Shown here: piece after piece, positions 17,031 through 25,184 of the stretch
Layout of the letters: every line of letters starts with the position of its first letter
Numbering within the stretch: position 1 is the first letter of the stretch
Source: CAZBAF01 sp964490245
GTDB lineage: Bacteria; Patescibacteriota; Saccharimonadia; Saccharimonadales; JACDBH01
Direction of reading: 5' to 3'
NCBI GenBank assembly: GCA_964490245.1
Contig: CAZBAF010000006.1
Span: 1-64,000 of the forward strand
DNA length: 64,000 nt
Notes under the pieces: model-generated
Seen by the model: the letters and a program-made list of their open reading frames with translations, nothing else
Told to the model about the DNA's origin: nothing
Database searches by the model: none
Position numbers and translations under genes: made by a program

Positions 17031-17360
17031 TTATTTGTCGATGGGGATGATGCGGTGTTTGAGTTTAAGTCGGCGTTCTTCAGGCGTCATTCCGCCCCAG
17101 ACGCCAAAGGTTTCCTTTTGCTCCAGGGCAACCTCAAGGCATATCTCGCGTACAACACATTGGCTGCAGGCTGCTTTTGCCCTCGTGATCGAGGCTGTAT
17201 CTTGTGCATAAAACAGGCTCGGATCAGTGCTGCGGCAGTACGCATAGTTGCTCAGGATTGAATTCATGTCGGCAAGACTCAGACTGCCCAAATACTGACG
17301 CCAATCTTGGGCTGCCTGCTGCTCGGCTGTGGTATCTGCTTCTATATACTGCTCAGTCAT
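17031..17360 (-). CDS. WhiB-like iron-sulfur transcription regulator
   Basis: A 109-aa protein with the full WhiB signature: Cys42, Cys65, Cys68 and Cys74 (C-x22-C-x2-C-x5-C) to bind a [4Fe-4S] cluster, then GVWGGMTPEER (86-96) and a basic tail. WhiB-like proteins act as redox-sensitive partners of the primary sigma factor and are best known from Actinobacteria and their phages. Its presence here suggests transfer from, or shared ancestry with, actinobacterial hosts. It stands alone, divergent from the FtsB-like gene. A GGAGG lies about 13 nt before the ATG, rather far. Confidence 0.9.
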   Translation of the reverse strand: MTEQYIEADTTAEQQAAQDWRQYLGSLSLADMNSILSNYAYCRSTDPSLFYAQDTASITRAKAACSQCVVREICLEVALEQKETFGVWGGMTPEERRLKLKHRIIPIDK

Positions 17361-17427
17361 ACTGCGGGCAAATCCTCCACACCTACATATAACCGTACTT
17401 TTAATGCTTTTGCTATACTAAGAACAC

Positions 17428-17874
17428 ATGCAGGCAAAAATAAAAACTCTCAAAGACAGCTTTTTTACCATTGTGAGTGATGTCCGTTCGCTCGGCTTGA
17501 TTGTGTTTGGCGTGATTGCGCTGCTGGTAACCTGGAGCGGCATCCGGGTCGTACAGACCAATTATGATCTGCAGAAACAGATGGCCGATATGCAGCAGCA
17601 GAACGATGTCAGGCGGCTGGAAAATTCCAATTTGCGGTTAAGCAACCAGTTTTTAGAGACTGACCAGTATCTCGAACTGGCGGCGCGTAAACAGTTTAAT
17701 AAGGCTGCCCCGGGCGAGGTGCTGCTGATTGTACCCAAGTCGGTTGCGTTGGCGCACGCGCCCGAGCTGCCGCCCGCCGAGCAGGACGAGGCGGCACCTG
17801 CAGGGGTGGAAGAGGCCGGCTCGTGGTACGAGCGCAACTTTAACGCCTGGCTGGATTTTTTATTTAAGAGCTAA
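17428..17874 (+). CDS. FtsB/DivIC-like septum formation protein
   Basis: A 148-aa bitopic protein: short basic N-terminus, one TM (about 22-42), a coiled coil (about 45-85, LQKQMADMQQQN...) and the motif YLELAARKQFNKAAPGE typical of the DivIC/FtsB family. Members link FtsL and FtsQ/DivIB in the divisome. A Pro/Ala/Glu linker and a hydrophobic end follow. A TGcTATACT extended -10 (17411-17419) ends 8 nt before the ATG, so the transcript is probably leaderless. Confidence 0.8.
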   Translation: MQAKIKTLKDSFFTIVSDVRSLGLIVFGVIALLVTWSGIRVVQTNYDLQKQMADMQQQNDVRRLENSNLRLSNQFLETDQYLELAARKQFNKAAPGEVLLIVPKSVALAHAPELPPAEQDEAAPAGVEEAGSWYERNFNAWLDFLFKS

Positions 17875-17967
17875 GGTGGCTGCCGGTGTTTGGCAGCAGT
17901 GCTCTCCCCTCTCCTGAATATATACAAAAAGCGAACTTATAAGCTAACCGATTCTTACTAAAAATGC

Positions 17968-17996
17968 TTGACAGCAGACTAGTGTTAAAATAACAT
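17968..17996 (+). promoter_or_regulatory. Consensus promoter of the arsR-like gene
   Basis: TTGACA (17968-17973), exactly 17 bp, TAACAT (17991-17996). The ATG at 18005 is 8 nt further, giving a leaderless transcript. Confidence 0.8.
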
Positions 17997-18004
17997 TTAA
18001 CCAT

Positions 18005-18334
18005 ATGGTTGAATATGTTTCTGAGCTTGATACGGTTTTTGGATCGCTGGCCGATCCCACCCGGCGTGACATTCTGGCGCGGGTGGCGCAGGCGGAACAT
18101 TCAGTTGGCGAACTGGTCGCCCAGTATGACATCAGCTTTGCGGCAGTTTCCAGGCACCTTAAGGTTCTGGAGCGTGCCCGGCTGATTGTTAAAAGAAAGG
18201 AGGGTAAAAAGCACATGGTATCGCTGGCGCCGCACGCACTTAAAAGCGCCGACGAATATCTGGAGCAGTACCGCCAGATGTGGCAGAGCCGCTACGATAA
18301 GCTGGAGCGACTGCTGCAGCAGGATGACCAGTAG
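18005..18334 (+). CDS. ArsR-family transcription regulator
   Basis: A 109-aa winged-helix protein: SVGELVAQYDISFAAVSRHLKVLERARL is the helix-turn-helix and RKEGKKHMVSL the wing. It lacks the CxC metal site of classic ArsR. ArsR genes of this type next to SRPBCC/AHSA1 genes are a recurrent bacterial pair, probably with the regulator controlling its neighbour; the next gene is exactly that. Leaderless start after TTGACA-N17-TAACAT, so the regulator could bind its own promoter. Confidence 0.88.
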   Translation: MVEYVSELDTVFGSLADPTRRDILARVAQAEHSVGELVAQYDISFAAVSRHLKVLERARLIVKRKEGKKHMVSLAPHALKSADEYLEQYRQMWQSRYDKLERLLQQDDQ

Positions 18335-18457
18335 TTTTATAACAATTAACCACAGACAAGCGCTTGCTTTTACACTAAGCGTTATACGCTCGGTGATATC
18401 CTCCGCTGCGCGTGGATAGCTGTGTACAGGATAGGCGCACACATAAAGGAGCTAACT

Positions 18458-18964
18458 ATGGCAGAAGTTAAAGTGACAAAAGACCTGGAGAACAAGACGC
18501 TGACTATCGAGTACGTTGCGAATGCGCCCAAAGAGGGGGTCTGGCGGGCCTATGCGGATAAAGAATGGTTCGAGAAGTGGTGGGGTCCGGAAGGTTGGGA
18601 GACGACGACAAAGGAGTTTAACTTTACGCCCGGTGGCAAAGTACACTATGGCATGAAGTGTGTCGATGAAAATCAGGGCGAATGGTTCGGCCAGGTGTCA
18701 TGGGGTGTTATGGAGATTCAGAGCGTTGACGAGCCGAACAGCTTTACCTATGTCGATTATTTCTCCGATGAACAGGGTGAGCTAAACCGGGAGATGCCGG
18801 CCTTAACGGTCACCAATGAGTTTGTCGAAGAAAACGGTAAGACAAAAATAATCAGCCGCAGTGTCGCAGACAACGTGGAGCAGATCGAGCAGCTTATCCA
18901 GATGGGTATGGTCGAGGGCTTCAGCAGCCAGCTCAACCGGCTTGATGCCCTGATGGAATCGTAG
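18458..18964 (+). CDS. SRPBCC/AHSA1-domain protein
   Basis: A 168-aa START-like protein. EYVANAPKEGVWRAYADKEWFEKWWGPEGW is split here for brevity: VWRAYAD and FEKWWGPEGW are the family hallmarks, followed by PGGKVHYGM. The fold has a deep hydrophobic pocket for lipids or small ligands; the eukaryotic Aha1 relative activates Hsp90, but bacterial members have varied and mostly unknown roles. AAAGGAG sits 5 nt before this ATG; a start at 18422 lacks one. Paired with the upstream ArsR-type gene. Confidence 0.85.
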   Translation: MAEVKVTKDLENKTLTIEYVANAPKEGVWRAYADKEWFEKWWGPEGWETTTKEFNFTPGGKVHYGMKCVDENQGEWFGQVSWGVMEIQSVDEPNSFTYVDYFSDEQGELNREMPALTVTNEFVEENGKTKIISRSVADNVEQIEQLIQMGMVEGFSSQLNRLDALMES

Positions 18965-19158
18965 GCGCCCTGTGGCGGGGCGGCTGTGGCTGGAGTGCGA
19001 CTGCCGCCCTGGTTCTGTCGGGTAAAGATACCAGGCTATACAAAAAGTCTTTTGCTTATTGTTGTTTGTCAAAGCGCGGCGGTTATTGACAAGAAAAGCG
19101 TCTTAGGTTAAGATAGAATCTGCTCAATTGAGTCTTTTCTTAAATTGGGTTTTAGGTA

Positions 19159-19264
19159 GCGTAGAAGCAACCAGTCCTGATGAGGGAAAAGAGCAGCCCG
19201 ACAAAAAGTTACGCCTTTTTGCCGGCGCGACGAGAAAAACCGTAGGTTTGTCTCAGTTAAGTAA
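19159..19264 (+). repeat. Dispersed structured element, copy E (before initiator tRNA)
   Basis: Core GGGAAAAGAGCAGCC (19184-19198), then a hairpin CAAAAAG/CTTTTTG, then CGGCGCGACGAGA, a second hairpin closed by GAGA/TCTC, and AAGTAACGC at the end. It aligns with four other copies in this window (45879, 47840, 48055, 54191); the helices keep pairing while their bases differ. The copy runs directly into tRNA-fMet, and GCGT (19159-19162) could pair with ACGC at the tRNA 5' end. Confidence 0.65.
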
Positions 19265-19339
19265 CGCGGGGTGGAGCAGTGGCAGCTCGTGTGGCTCATA
19301 ACCACAAGGTCGCAGGTTCGAGTCCTGCCCCCGCAACCA
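19265..19339 (+). tRNA. Initiator tRNA-fMet (CAU)
   Basis: A 75-nt tRNA with encoded CCA. The 5' C1 does not pair with A72 (CGCGGGG/CCCCGCA), the key bacterial initiator mark. The loop is CTCATAA and the T-arm GCAGG/CCTGC. The anticodon stem is TGTGG/CCACA, so the usual three G-C pairs next to the loop are reduced to two, with U29-A41 as the third. A terminator follows at 19346. Confidence 0.92.
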
Positions 19340-19345
19340 AGAAGA

Positions 19346-19375
19346 AAAGCTCAGGTTTATCCTGGGCTTTTGTTC
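19346..19375 (+). terminator. Terminator of tRNA-fMet
   Basis: AAAGCTCAGG (19346-19355), loop TTTAT, CCTGGGCTTT (19361-19370) with one G-U pair, then TGTTCTTG. Confidence 0.8.
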
Positions 19376-19728
19376 TTGTTCGGAGACTGGACTCGAACCG
19401 ATAGGCATGAATGTCCAGTGGACATTCATGTTTTCCTTGCTTGTCTAAGTGAAGAGACTTATTCTGAACGAATAAACAGCATGCAAATCCTGCCCTTTCT
19501 ATCCCTGTTAAATAATCAAACTCGCAAAAATCTTCCCTGTTAGAGGTCCGTCCTCTTGGTTCCTCATTCTATCGCCACTGAAGGACAACCATTTATACCA
19601 CATAATTGCCAGTCATGCATCACTGATTAGGGCATTGCGCTCCCTCACTCGGAGTAAAATACTTTACTGCACGTTTTTGCAGAACGGTTCATGCTGTATT
19701 TGCCAATTAAGTTTAGGAGCTGTAAAAG
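19376..19728. other. Gene-poor stretch with a perfect palindrome
   Basis: No convincing gene. CATGAATGTCCA (19406-19417) and TGGACATTCATG (19419-19430) form a perfect inverted repeat followed by TTTTCCTT, which could act as a terminator. The segment before it (GACTGGACTCGAACC) resembles a degraded tRNA T-arm on the minus strand, but its stem does not pair. The rest, to the AGGAG at 19714, shows no feature I can support. Confidence 0.5.
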
Positions 19729-19881
19729 ATGGCGAAGTACGGTAAGAAAGCCCAGGAGAAAATAGAAAAGAATCTGCACGAGCACAAGCATCACGGCAAA
19801 TTTACCAGCCGCAAGCAGGCAATAGCGGTTGACATTGAGCAGGCTCGTAAGGCGGGCGGCAAAGTACCGCCCAAACAATAG
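19729..19881 (+). CDS. Small basic protein, DUF6496-like (50 aa)
   Basis: Starts MAKYGKKAQEKIEKNLHEHK and ends with SRKQAIAVDIEQARKAGGK plus a short VPPKQ tail. The TSRKQAIA...EARKAGGKVP pattern is that of the small DUF6496 family found across bacteria; function unknown, possibly nucleic-acid binding given the charge. An AGGAG at 19715 lies about 10 nt before the ATG. It is an isolated single gene just downstream of the initiator tRNA. Confidence 0.8.
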   Translation: MAKYGKKAQEKIEKNLHEHKHHGKFTSRKQAIAVDIEQARKAGGKVPPKQ

Positions 19882-19901
19882 CGGCAGCCAAAACGTCGTA
19901 G

Positions 19902-20214
19902 TACTGCCGAGTAATAGCGAAAATCGGCGGCGGGTCGGATACCTATGGTCTTGTTGGTGAAAACATAGCCATCAATGGTCTCGAAATCACCGGCACAGGC
20001 GATGAAGAGCTCACGGTCAAGTTATACGTGCCAAAGGGAATTATGTATATGGATGAGACCGAGGGGCTTTCATTTACAGGCGATACGTCTGGCTCCAATC
20101 TGCAGTTCAGCGGCACCCGGTCGGCACTGAATGCCGCGCTCGCCACCCTGCATTATTCTCATGATGCATTGGGCTGGTATACCATCGAAGCAACCATCGT
20201 GAACAGCAGCTAGG
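19902..20214 (+). pseudogene. 5' remnant of a large surface protein
   Basis: The frame is open from just after a TAG at 19899, with no signal peptide or plausible start. It encodes one Ig/cadherin-like repeat (GENIAINGLEITGTGDEELT, then FSGTRSALNAALATLHYS). It ends at a TAG (20212-20214) in the same frame as the C-type-lectin protein that follows, so one premature stop separates two pieces of a single former gene whose 5' end is missing. Confidence 0.75.
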
Positions 20215-20303
20215 TCTTCAACCCGGCCAACGGCCACCTGTATGAAGTCGTTCATGAAAGCGAAGGCATAACCTGGAACGACGCGCTCACGGCAGCAAGC
20301 AAT

Positions 20304-22427
20304 ATGACTGCGTATGGTGCGGAGGGATATTTGGCAACTATCACAAGCGCATCAGAGAACACGTTTGTGACCAGCCGCCTCAGCGATGATGGCTGGATGG
20401 GTGCTGGTGACGCTGATGAGGAAGGTGTCTGGAAATGGGTTACCGGCCCGGAGGCAGGCACTGTCTTTTGGACAGAGGAAGAAGGAACGCTCGAGGGCGA
20501 ATTCTCTAACTGGGGCATGGGACAACCTGATAACGACGGAGAAAATGGTGAACAGTGCGGTCAGATACGGGTCGGCGAGGAGAATGACTGGAACGATTTG
20601 CCCTGCGGTCATAAGTTGGACTACTTTATTGTTGAGTACGGTGACGACGAGGGCAATATGCCCGATGTTCCGTTCCTCCAAATCAGCATTACCGTAGTCG
20701 GTGAGACAATCGAGGTCAGCACTTGCGAAGAGCTGCAAGCAGTCGATGACGGAGAGAATTCCCAGTTTGCCACGATAGAACTTACGAACGATATCGACTG
20801 CGAAGGCATTGAGTTCGAATCACTCTTTAGGGACACAGGCTTTGAGGGTACGTTCGACGGCAAATATCACACTATCAGCAACCTCAATATAAACGAGCCC
20901 GAAGAAAGTGATGTTGGTTTGATTGCCCGCACATACGAAGGAGCTCACCTCCTTAAAGTCAATCTCAAGGGAGGCAGCGTAAGCGGCGAAGATAATGTCG
21001 GGGCTCTGGCCGGACGGACAATGGGTACGAATATTGAGTTTAACACATCAGATATTGACGTGTCCGGTAACTACAACATCGGCGGGTTGGTGGGGGATTA
21101 CGAGGCTGACGACGGCGTGATCGCTTACTTACGGGATAGCTCGTCGTCAGGCGACGTAACCGGTCTCGAGGATGTCGGCGGATTGGTCGGCACGCTAGGT
21201 GCCTGGGATGAAGGCGCAGTTACTGTTGCGAGGGTGTTTGCGACCGGCAACGTCACGGCAACCGAATGGGGTGACGTCGGCGGTTTGTTTGGGTATGTCG
21301 GAATATACTCGGAAACAAACAATACCGACGATGATACTGTGCTGCTTATTCATGATGTTTACGCACAAGCCAATGTCGTGTCAGAGCAGTACAGCGCCGG
21401 TGGACTGATTGGCTACCTCGAGATAGAAAACGACGGGGCCGACTATCCGGTGGAATTTACTCTTACAAGAGCTTACGCCAGCGGAGATGTGACCAGCTCT
21501 ACCGAAGCTGGCGGATTGATTGGTATCTACGAAACTCCGGATAGCGCCGGCCAGTCTGTGGTCATTTCTGATGTCTTTGCCGCAGGCAAAGTTACGGCAA
21601 CTGATCCAGAGGGCTACGCGGGCGGTCTGGCAGGATGGCTCAGCTTAAATAGCGGCGGAACAATGATCGATTCAAAGCTCTTCTTCGACCAGGACCGCAC
21701 CGGTCAGGAGTTCTGTTCCCATGTTGAAGAGGATGGCCCCGGATTCAACGATTGTACCGCTGTTAATACAGACGGCAGTGAGCCCGACTATTTCTTTAGA
21801 GCCACCAACCAGCCGCTGGATGAGTGGGGCTCCCAACTTGGCTGGATCATGCACGCTCATACGTATCCGACATTCGGCGAGCTGGAATCGGAATCTAACG
21901 AACCGGAAGATCTAAACGGCGATGGCATTCCGGACGGCGAACAAACCAACATCAGCGGCTACACCAACACGCTGACCGGTAAGAAAGTTGTGCTTGATGT
22001 CGGTGAGGGGTGCGAGATCGCAGCCGACGACATGGTGCGTGAAAGCAACTTTAATGTGCAGGATCCGGGCTACGACTACGAAAACGGCCTGTTCGACTTT
22101 ACGCTCGATTGCGGGAATCCGGGCTTTACGACCACTATTAAACTGTACTACTACAATGTTTCTATCAACGGCCTGATTGTACGCAAGCACAATCCCATTA
22201 CCAATGCTTACTTCAATCTGACCGGCGCCTATGGTGCCACGCTCGAACAAACGACCATACACGGCCAGCCGGTTGCGGTCGCAACCTACCAGATTACTGA
22301 TGGCGGCGACCTGGATATAGACGGCGAAGTAAATGGGCAAGCCAGCGACCCGGTCGGTCTGGCCAGCTCGGCGGTAGGGGTGCCGAATACCGGTGGCGGC
22401 GGCGTGATGGCCCTTTTCCTTAGGTAA
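20304..22427 (+). CDS. C-type-lectin / GLUG-repeat surface protein, C-terminal VPNTG (probably part of a pseudogene)
   Basis: A 707-aa acidic protein. A C-type lectin fold (about 1-115: GWMGAGDADEEGVWKWVTG, NWGMGQPDN, CGQIRV, WNDLPC) is followed by a beta-helix region with GLUG-type repeats (GGLVGDYE, GGLVGTLG, GGLFGYVG, GGLIGYLE, GGLIGIYE, GGLAGWLS) and a beta-sandwich. VPNTGGGG near the end is an LPXTG-like sorting signal, but only six residues follow, so the membrane anchor is lost; another frame carries a hydrophobic remnant. No signal peptide, and the same frame continues upstream through a TAG. Probably a decayed adhesin. Confidence 0.75.
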   Translation: MTAYGAEGYLATITSASENTFVTSRLSDDGWMGAGDADEEGVWKWVTGPEAGTVFWTEEEGTLEGEFSNWGMGQPDNDGENGEQCGQIRVGEENDWNDLPCGHKLDYFIVEYGDDEGNMPDVPFLQISITVVGETIEVSTCEELQAVDDGENSQFATIELTNDIDCEGIEFESLFRDTGFEGTFDGKYHTISNLNINEPEESDVGLIARTYEGAHLLKVNLKGGSVSGEDNVGALAGRTMGTNIEFNTSDIDVSGNYNIGGLVGDYEADDGVIAYLRDSSSSGDVTGLEDVGGLVGTLGAWDEGAVTVARVFATGNVTATEWGDVGGLFGYVGIYSETNNTDDDTVLLIHDVYAQANVVSEQYSAGGLIGYLEIENDGADYPVEFTLTRAYASGDVTSSTEAGGLIGIYETPDSAGQSVVISDVFAAGKVTATDPEGYAGGLAGWLSLNSGGTMIDSKLFFDQDRTGQEFCSHVEEDGPGFNDCTAVNTDGSEPDYFFRATNQPLDEWGSQLGWIMHAHTYPTFGELESESNEPEDLNGDGIPDGEQTNISGYTNTLTGKKVVLDVGEGCEIAADDMVRESNFNVQDPGYDYENGLFDFTLDCGNPGFTTTIKLYYYNVSINGLIVRKHNPITNAYFNLTGAYGATLEQTTIHGQPVAVATYQITDGGDLDIDGEVNGQASDPVGLASSAVGVPNTGGGGVMALFLR

Positions 22428-22510
22428 GTTTGCCTGACTGGCGGCGGCTAGAGCCAGCGTTTTAACGGCGTTGATTGAATGTCTCTCTGCATGTACGTGC
22501 CCCAAGCAGA

Positions 22511-22539
22511 TTGACATTCAATCGTGCATGTGCTAATAT
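22511..22539 (+). promoter_or_regulatory. Strong promoter of the DEAD-box gene with inverted repeat
   Basis: TTGACA (22511-22516), 17 bp, TAATAT (22534-22539) preceded by TGC. GATTGAATGTC (22473-22483) and GACATTCAATC (22513-22523) form an 11-bp perfect inverted repeat whose right arm covers the -35. Confidence 0.85.
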
Positions 22540-22545
22540 CTAAGC

Positions 22546-22680
22546 TGATTTGTTTATTGGATCCTATGGTTTTGTTCGCACGTATTACTAAGGCTTCATT
22601 AAGACAAGCCAAGTAATAATTTTGCGAGCCCCCGCGTATGAAGCGCCAGGTTCGCGAGCTAAACCAAAGGATTCTTTTTT
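22546..22680 (+). promoter_or_regulatory. Long structured 5' leader of the helicase mRNA
   Basis: About 135 nt between predicted transcription start and ATG. A hairpin pairs TATTACT (22583-22589) plus AGGCTT with AAGCC plus AGTAATA (22612-22618). A second pairing GCGAGC...GCTCGC-like surrounds CCCCCGCG. Long folded leaders on RNA-helicase and cold-shock mRNAs often control translation by temperature; that role is inferred. Confidence 0.55.
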
Positions 22681-23883
22681 ATGTCTTACGCCTATCGCGG
22701 CAGTAAAAGTTCATCGGTTGCCAGCCGTCACGCCCGCAGCCGTACCGGCCAGCGCAAAAACCAACAAAGAAAAACCGGCCAATACATTGACCCAAGTCGT
22801 TTTATTAAAGTCGCTACTATAGCCCAGGAAGAGGCGTACACGCCCCTGCAGGCTTTTGCGGACTTTGCACTACAGCCTCTGCTGCATGCAAACCTGACGG
22901 CAAAGGGTTACTACACCCCTTCGCCAATCCAGGAGGAGGCAATTCCGGTCGGACTCAAGGGCCAGGATGTGATCGGCATTGCGGGCACCGGCACCGGCAA
23001 GACGGCAGCCTTTGCCCTGCCGGTACTGAACCGTCTTATGACCGACAGCACCTCAGCCGCGCTTATTATTGCGCCCACGCGCGAGCTTGCGCAGCAGATC
23101 GAGGCTGAATGCCGGGCGCTGGGACGCGGCAGCAGACTTAACAGTGCCTTGCTGATAGGCGGCACAGGCATGGGCGGCCAGCTGCGCGATCTGCGTGCCG
23201 GCCCGCGTATCGTAATCGGCACGCCCGGCCGCATAAAGGACCACTTGCAGCGGGGCACTCTAAAGCTGCGCGATGTGAACATGGTGGTGCTTGATGAGGT
23301 GGACCGCATGCTGGACATGGGCTTTGTGCACGATGTCACTGCCATTCTCGGCCAGGCATCGGCAGAACGCCAGTCATTCTTTTTCTCGGCCACCATCGAC
23401 AATCGGGTGCGCCGGCTCATAGATACCTTTACCAGTAATCCGGTGACGATTTCGCTCAAGCCGAGTGTAACCAGTGATAATGTGCATCAGGATGTGGTGC
23501 GCTATCAGAGCAATACCGACAAACTTGAGAAGCTGCACACCCTGCTTATACAAGAAGAGGTCAGCAAAGTTATTGTCTTTGACGAAACTCAGCGCAGTGT
23601 TGAACGGCTCAGCAAAGAGCTGCTGGCACGCGGTTTTGAGGCAGACGCCATCCATGGCGGCAAGAGTCAGGGCCAGCGGCAGCGGGCACTCAGCCGGTTC
23701 AAGAAAAGTGAGATCTGCATCCTGGTGGCCACCGATGTAGCCGCCCGCGGCATTGATGTTGCCGACATTACGCACGTCATCAACTATTCAATACCAAAAA
23801 TGTATGATGATTATATTCATCGTATCGGACGCGCGGGCCGCGCCGGGCGGGTTGGTTATGCGCTTACCTTTGTTGCTCATTAG
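22681..23883 (+). CDS. DEAD-box ATP-dependent RNA helicase
   Basis: A 400-aa helicase core: Q-motif region YYTPSPIQEEAIP, motif I GTGTGKT, PTRELAQQ, TPGRI, motif II DEVD instead of DEAD, SAT, and HRIGRAGR in domain 2. The N-terminal 50 residues are basic, Ser/Arg/Gln-rich and probably disordered, as in CPR and RhlE-like helicases that aid ribosome assembly or mRNA turnover. AAAGGA precedes the ATG. The strong promoter and folded leader suggest cold or stress control. It lacks a long C-terminal extension. Confidence 0.92.
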   Translation: MSYAYRGSKSSSVASRHARSRTGQRKNQQRKTGQYIDPSRFIKVATIAQEEAYTPLQAFADFALQPLLHANLTAKGYYTPSPIQEEAIPVGLKGQDVIGIAGTGTGKTAAFALPVLNRLMTDSTSAALIIAPTRELAQQIEAECRALGRGSRLNSALLIGGTGMGGQLRDLRAGPRIVIGTPGRIKDHLQRGTLKLRDVNMVVLDEVDRMLDMGFVHDVTAILGQASAERQSFFFSATIDNRVRRLIDTFTSNPVTISLKPSVTSDNVHQDVVRYQSNTDKLEKLHTLLIQEEVSKVIVFDETQRSVERLSKELLARGFEADAIHGGKSQGQRQRALSRFKKSEICILVATDVAARGIDVADITHVINYSIPKMYDDYIHRIGRAGRAGRVGYALTFVAH

Positions 23884-23973
23884 GATATAACTGCTCTCCG
23901 GGCTATACTGGAGGTAGTCGTATGACCGGATGAGTCGCTGGCTGAACATCCGGAGAAAGAGAGCAGGCAAGCT

Positions 23974-24219
23974 GTGGCGGGACGGAGAAGGACCAACTTT
24001 TTTACATCGGAAGAAGGGGTCGAGGCCAGAAAAATGCTCGAAGCTATGGTGCTGGATAAGAGCTATAACACCGAGTCAAGCTATAGCTCCAACAGCGAAC
24101 TCTATCCGGACAATGTTCAATCATTCATAGATAAACATATGAATTACATAAACACGCATCCCGATACAAATATCGAGCATTATTTATCCAACCTTCGGCT
24201 TATGACCCGGATACAATAG
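23974..24219 (+). CDS. Small conserved protein (81 aa)
   Basis: Begins MAGRRRTNFFTSEEG and contains the Ser/Tyr/Asn-rich block NTESSYSSNSELYPDN and later HYLSNLRLMTRIQ. I recall similar short proteins in Saccharibacteria, without known function. No TM or signal peptide; mostly helical at both ends. The start is GTG; no ATG is in frame, although the frame stays open back to 23926. A TATACT box at 23903 may be its promoter. Confidence 0.6.
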   Translation: MAGRRRTNFFTSEEGVEARKMLEAMVLDKSYNTESSYSSNSELYPDNVQSFIDKHMNYINTHPDTNIEHYLSNLRLMTRIQ

Positions 24220-24220
24220 T

Positions 24221-24274
24221 CTACTTGGCCTTCTTGGGCTTTTTAACTTCTTTTCGGCCTTTATCCTTTGGCAT
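24221..24274 (-). CDS. Tiny basic protein MPKDKGRKEVKKPKKAK
   Basis: A complete 17-codon frame with AAGGA placed 6 nt before the ATG on the minus strand. The composition (nine Lys/Arg, KEVKKPKK) matches very short Lys/Pro-rich proteins (K-x-KKPKK) that I recall from many bacterial genomes and that are rarely annotated. It converges on the 81-aa gene with 1 nt between the stops. Role unknown; RNA or ribosome binding is a guess from charge. Confidence 0.55.
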   Translation of the reverse strand: MPKDKGRKEVKKPKKAK

Positions 24275-24368
24275 AGGTGTTCCTTGTTACTGTATTTAAG
24301 CTTTTCATAAAACAGGCACGTTAAATGCCGCCTCGATTATTGTAGCATTAGCGGTATACTGGGTGGTA

Positions 24369-25184
24369 ATGGCAGCGGGTCAGCAGTATCGTGCAGATAA
24401 GAGATGGTTCGGCAAACGGCCGGGACTTTTTATTAATAACATACGTTTCTATGTGCTGGTTTTTTCGCTGCTTGTCAGTGTGCTGCTGGCGGCCTGGCTG
24501 CGGCTGTCCATAGAGGGCGACCGTGTGTACCTGCTCCGTCTGCAGCAGGTATATGGATTTGTTGCACTTGGCTATCTGTACGTGGCCATACTGGCCACGC
24601 CGGTCAGTAAACTGCTGGGCAAAGAGGGTTTTATGAAGCAGTACTTGTTTGCCCGCCGGGCGATTGGCGTCTCGGCGGCCTGGTTTGCTTCATTGCATAT
24701 GCTGTGTGCCGTTTTTGGGCAACTGGGGGGTATTGCCGGCCTGGGCCTGCTGCCGGGCAGATTCTGGCAGGCAGTGCTGTTTGGTCTGATTGCGCTGATT
24801 ATTCTATTGATTATGGCGGCGGCGTCATTTGATAGCGTTATCCGGGTCATGACCTTTCCGCGCTGGAAGTGGTTGCAGCGGATGGTGTATGTTGCCGCGA
24901 TACTGCTGTTTTTTCATGTCTGGATGCTTGGCACGCACATGAGCTATACGTGGGTGCGCTGGGTTATGCTGGCATTGCTGCTGATACTGGCGGCACTGGA
25001 ATCGTGGCGGATAGGACTGGTGATTGAGAATAAGTCCGGTGAACACAACCCGGCCATGCGTCTGGCGCTGTCGCTATGCGTGTTCCTGTTGCTTGCCGGC
25101 ATCATGGCGTACGCACCCAGTGTTATAGAGCGTTATCATGGTCAGCATGAGAGCGGGGCACCGGGCGGAGGGCACCGGCACTGA
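24369..25184 (+). CDS. Ferric-reductase-like heme membrane protein
   Basis: A 271-aa protein with about seven TMs and the ferric-reductase-like (YedZ/MsrQ-type) core. Candidate heme ligands are H110 (FASLHML), H183 and H190 (FFHVWMLGTH). The usual His in the LHRL motif is Gln170 here (WLQRMVY). It ends in a His/Gly-rich external tail (GGGHRH). It starts an operon with two His-led periplasmic proteins, suggesting electron transfer linked to copper or iron. ATG 24369 is 8 nt after TATACT (leaderless); GTG 24363 is less likely. Confidence 0.75.
   Translation: MAAGQQYRADKRWFGKRPGLFINNIRFYVLVFSLLVSVLLAAWLRLSIEGDRVYLLRLQQVYGFVALGYLYVAILATPVSKLLGKEGFMKQYLFARRAIGVSAAWFASLHMLCAVFGQLGGIAGLGLLPGRFWQAVLFGLIALIILLIMAAASFDSVIRVMTFPRWKWLQRMVYVAAILLFFHVWMLGTHMSYTWVRWVMLALLLILAALESWRIGLVIENKSGEHNPAMRLALSLCVFLLLAGIMAYAPSVIERYHGQHESGAPGGGHRH

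Noticed and set aside
19178..19210. Hammerhead ribozyme suggested by CTGATGAG before element E
   Set aside because: The GAAA and cleavage-site segments and the three stems in the right order are missing; the other copies lack CTGATGA.
19271..19543. A 90-codon frame starting inside the initiator tRNA
   Set aside because: It overlaps the tRNA, its terminator and the palindrome, and has no ribosome site or family likeness.
20212..20214. TAG as a recoded codon joining two parts of the lectin protein
   Set aside because: TAG ends many normal genes here (for example dnaK, ftsH neighbours, lepA), so a nonsense change is simpler.
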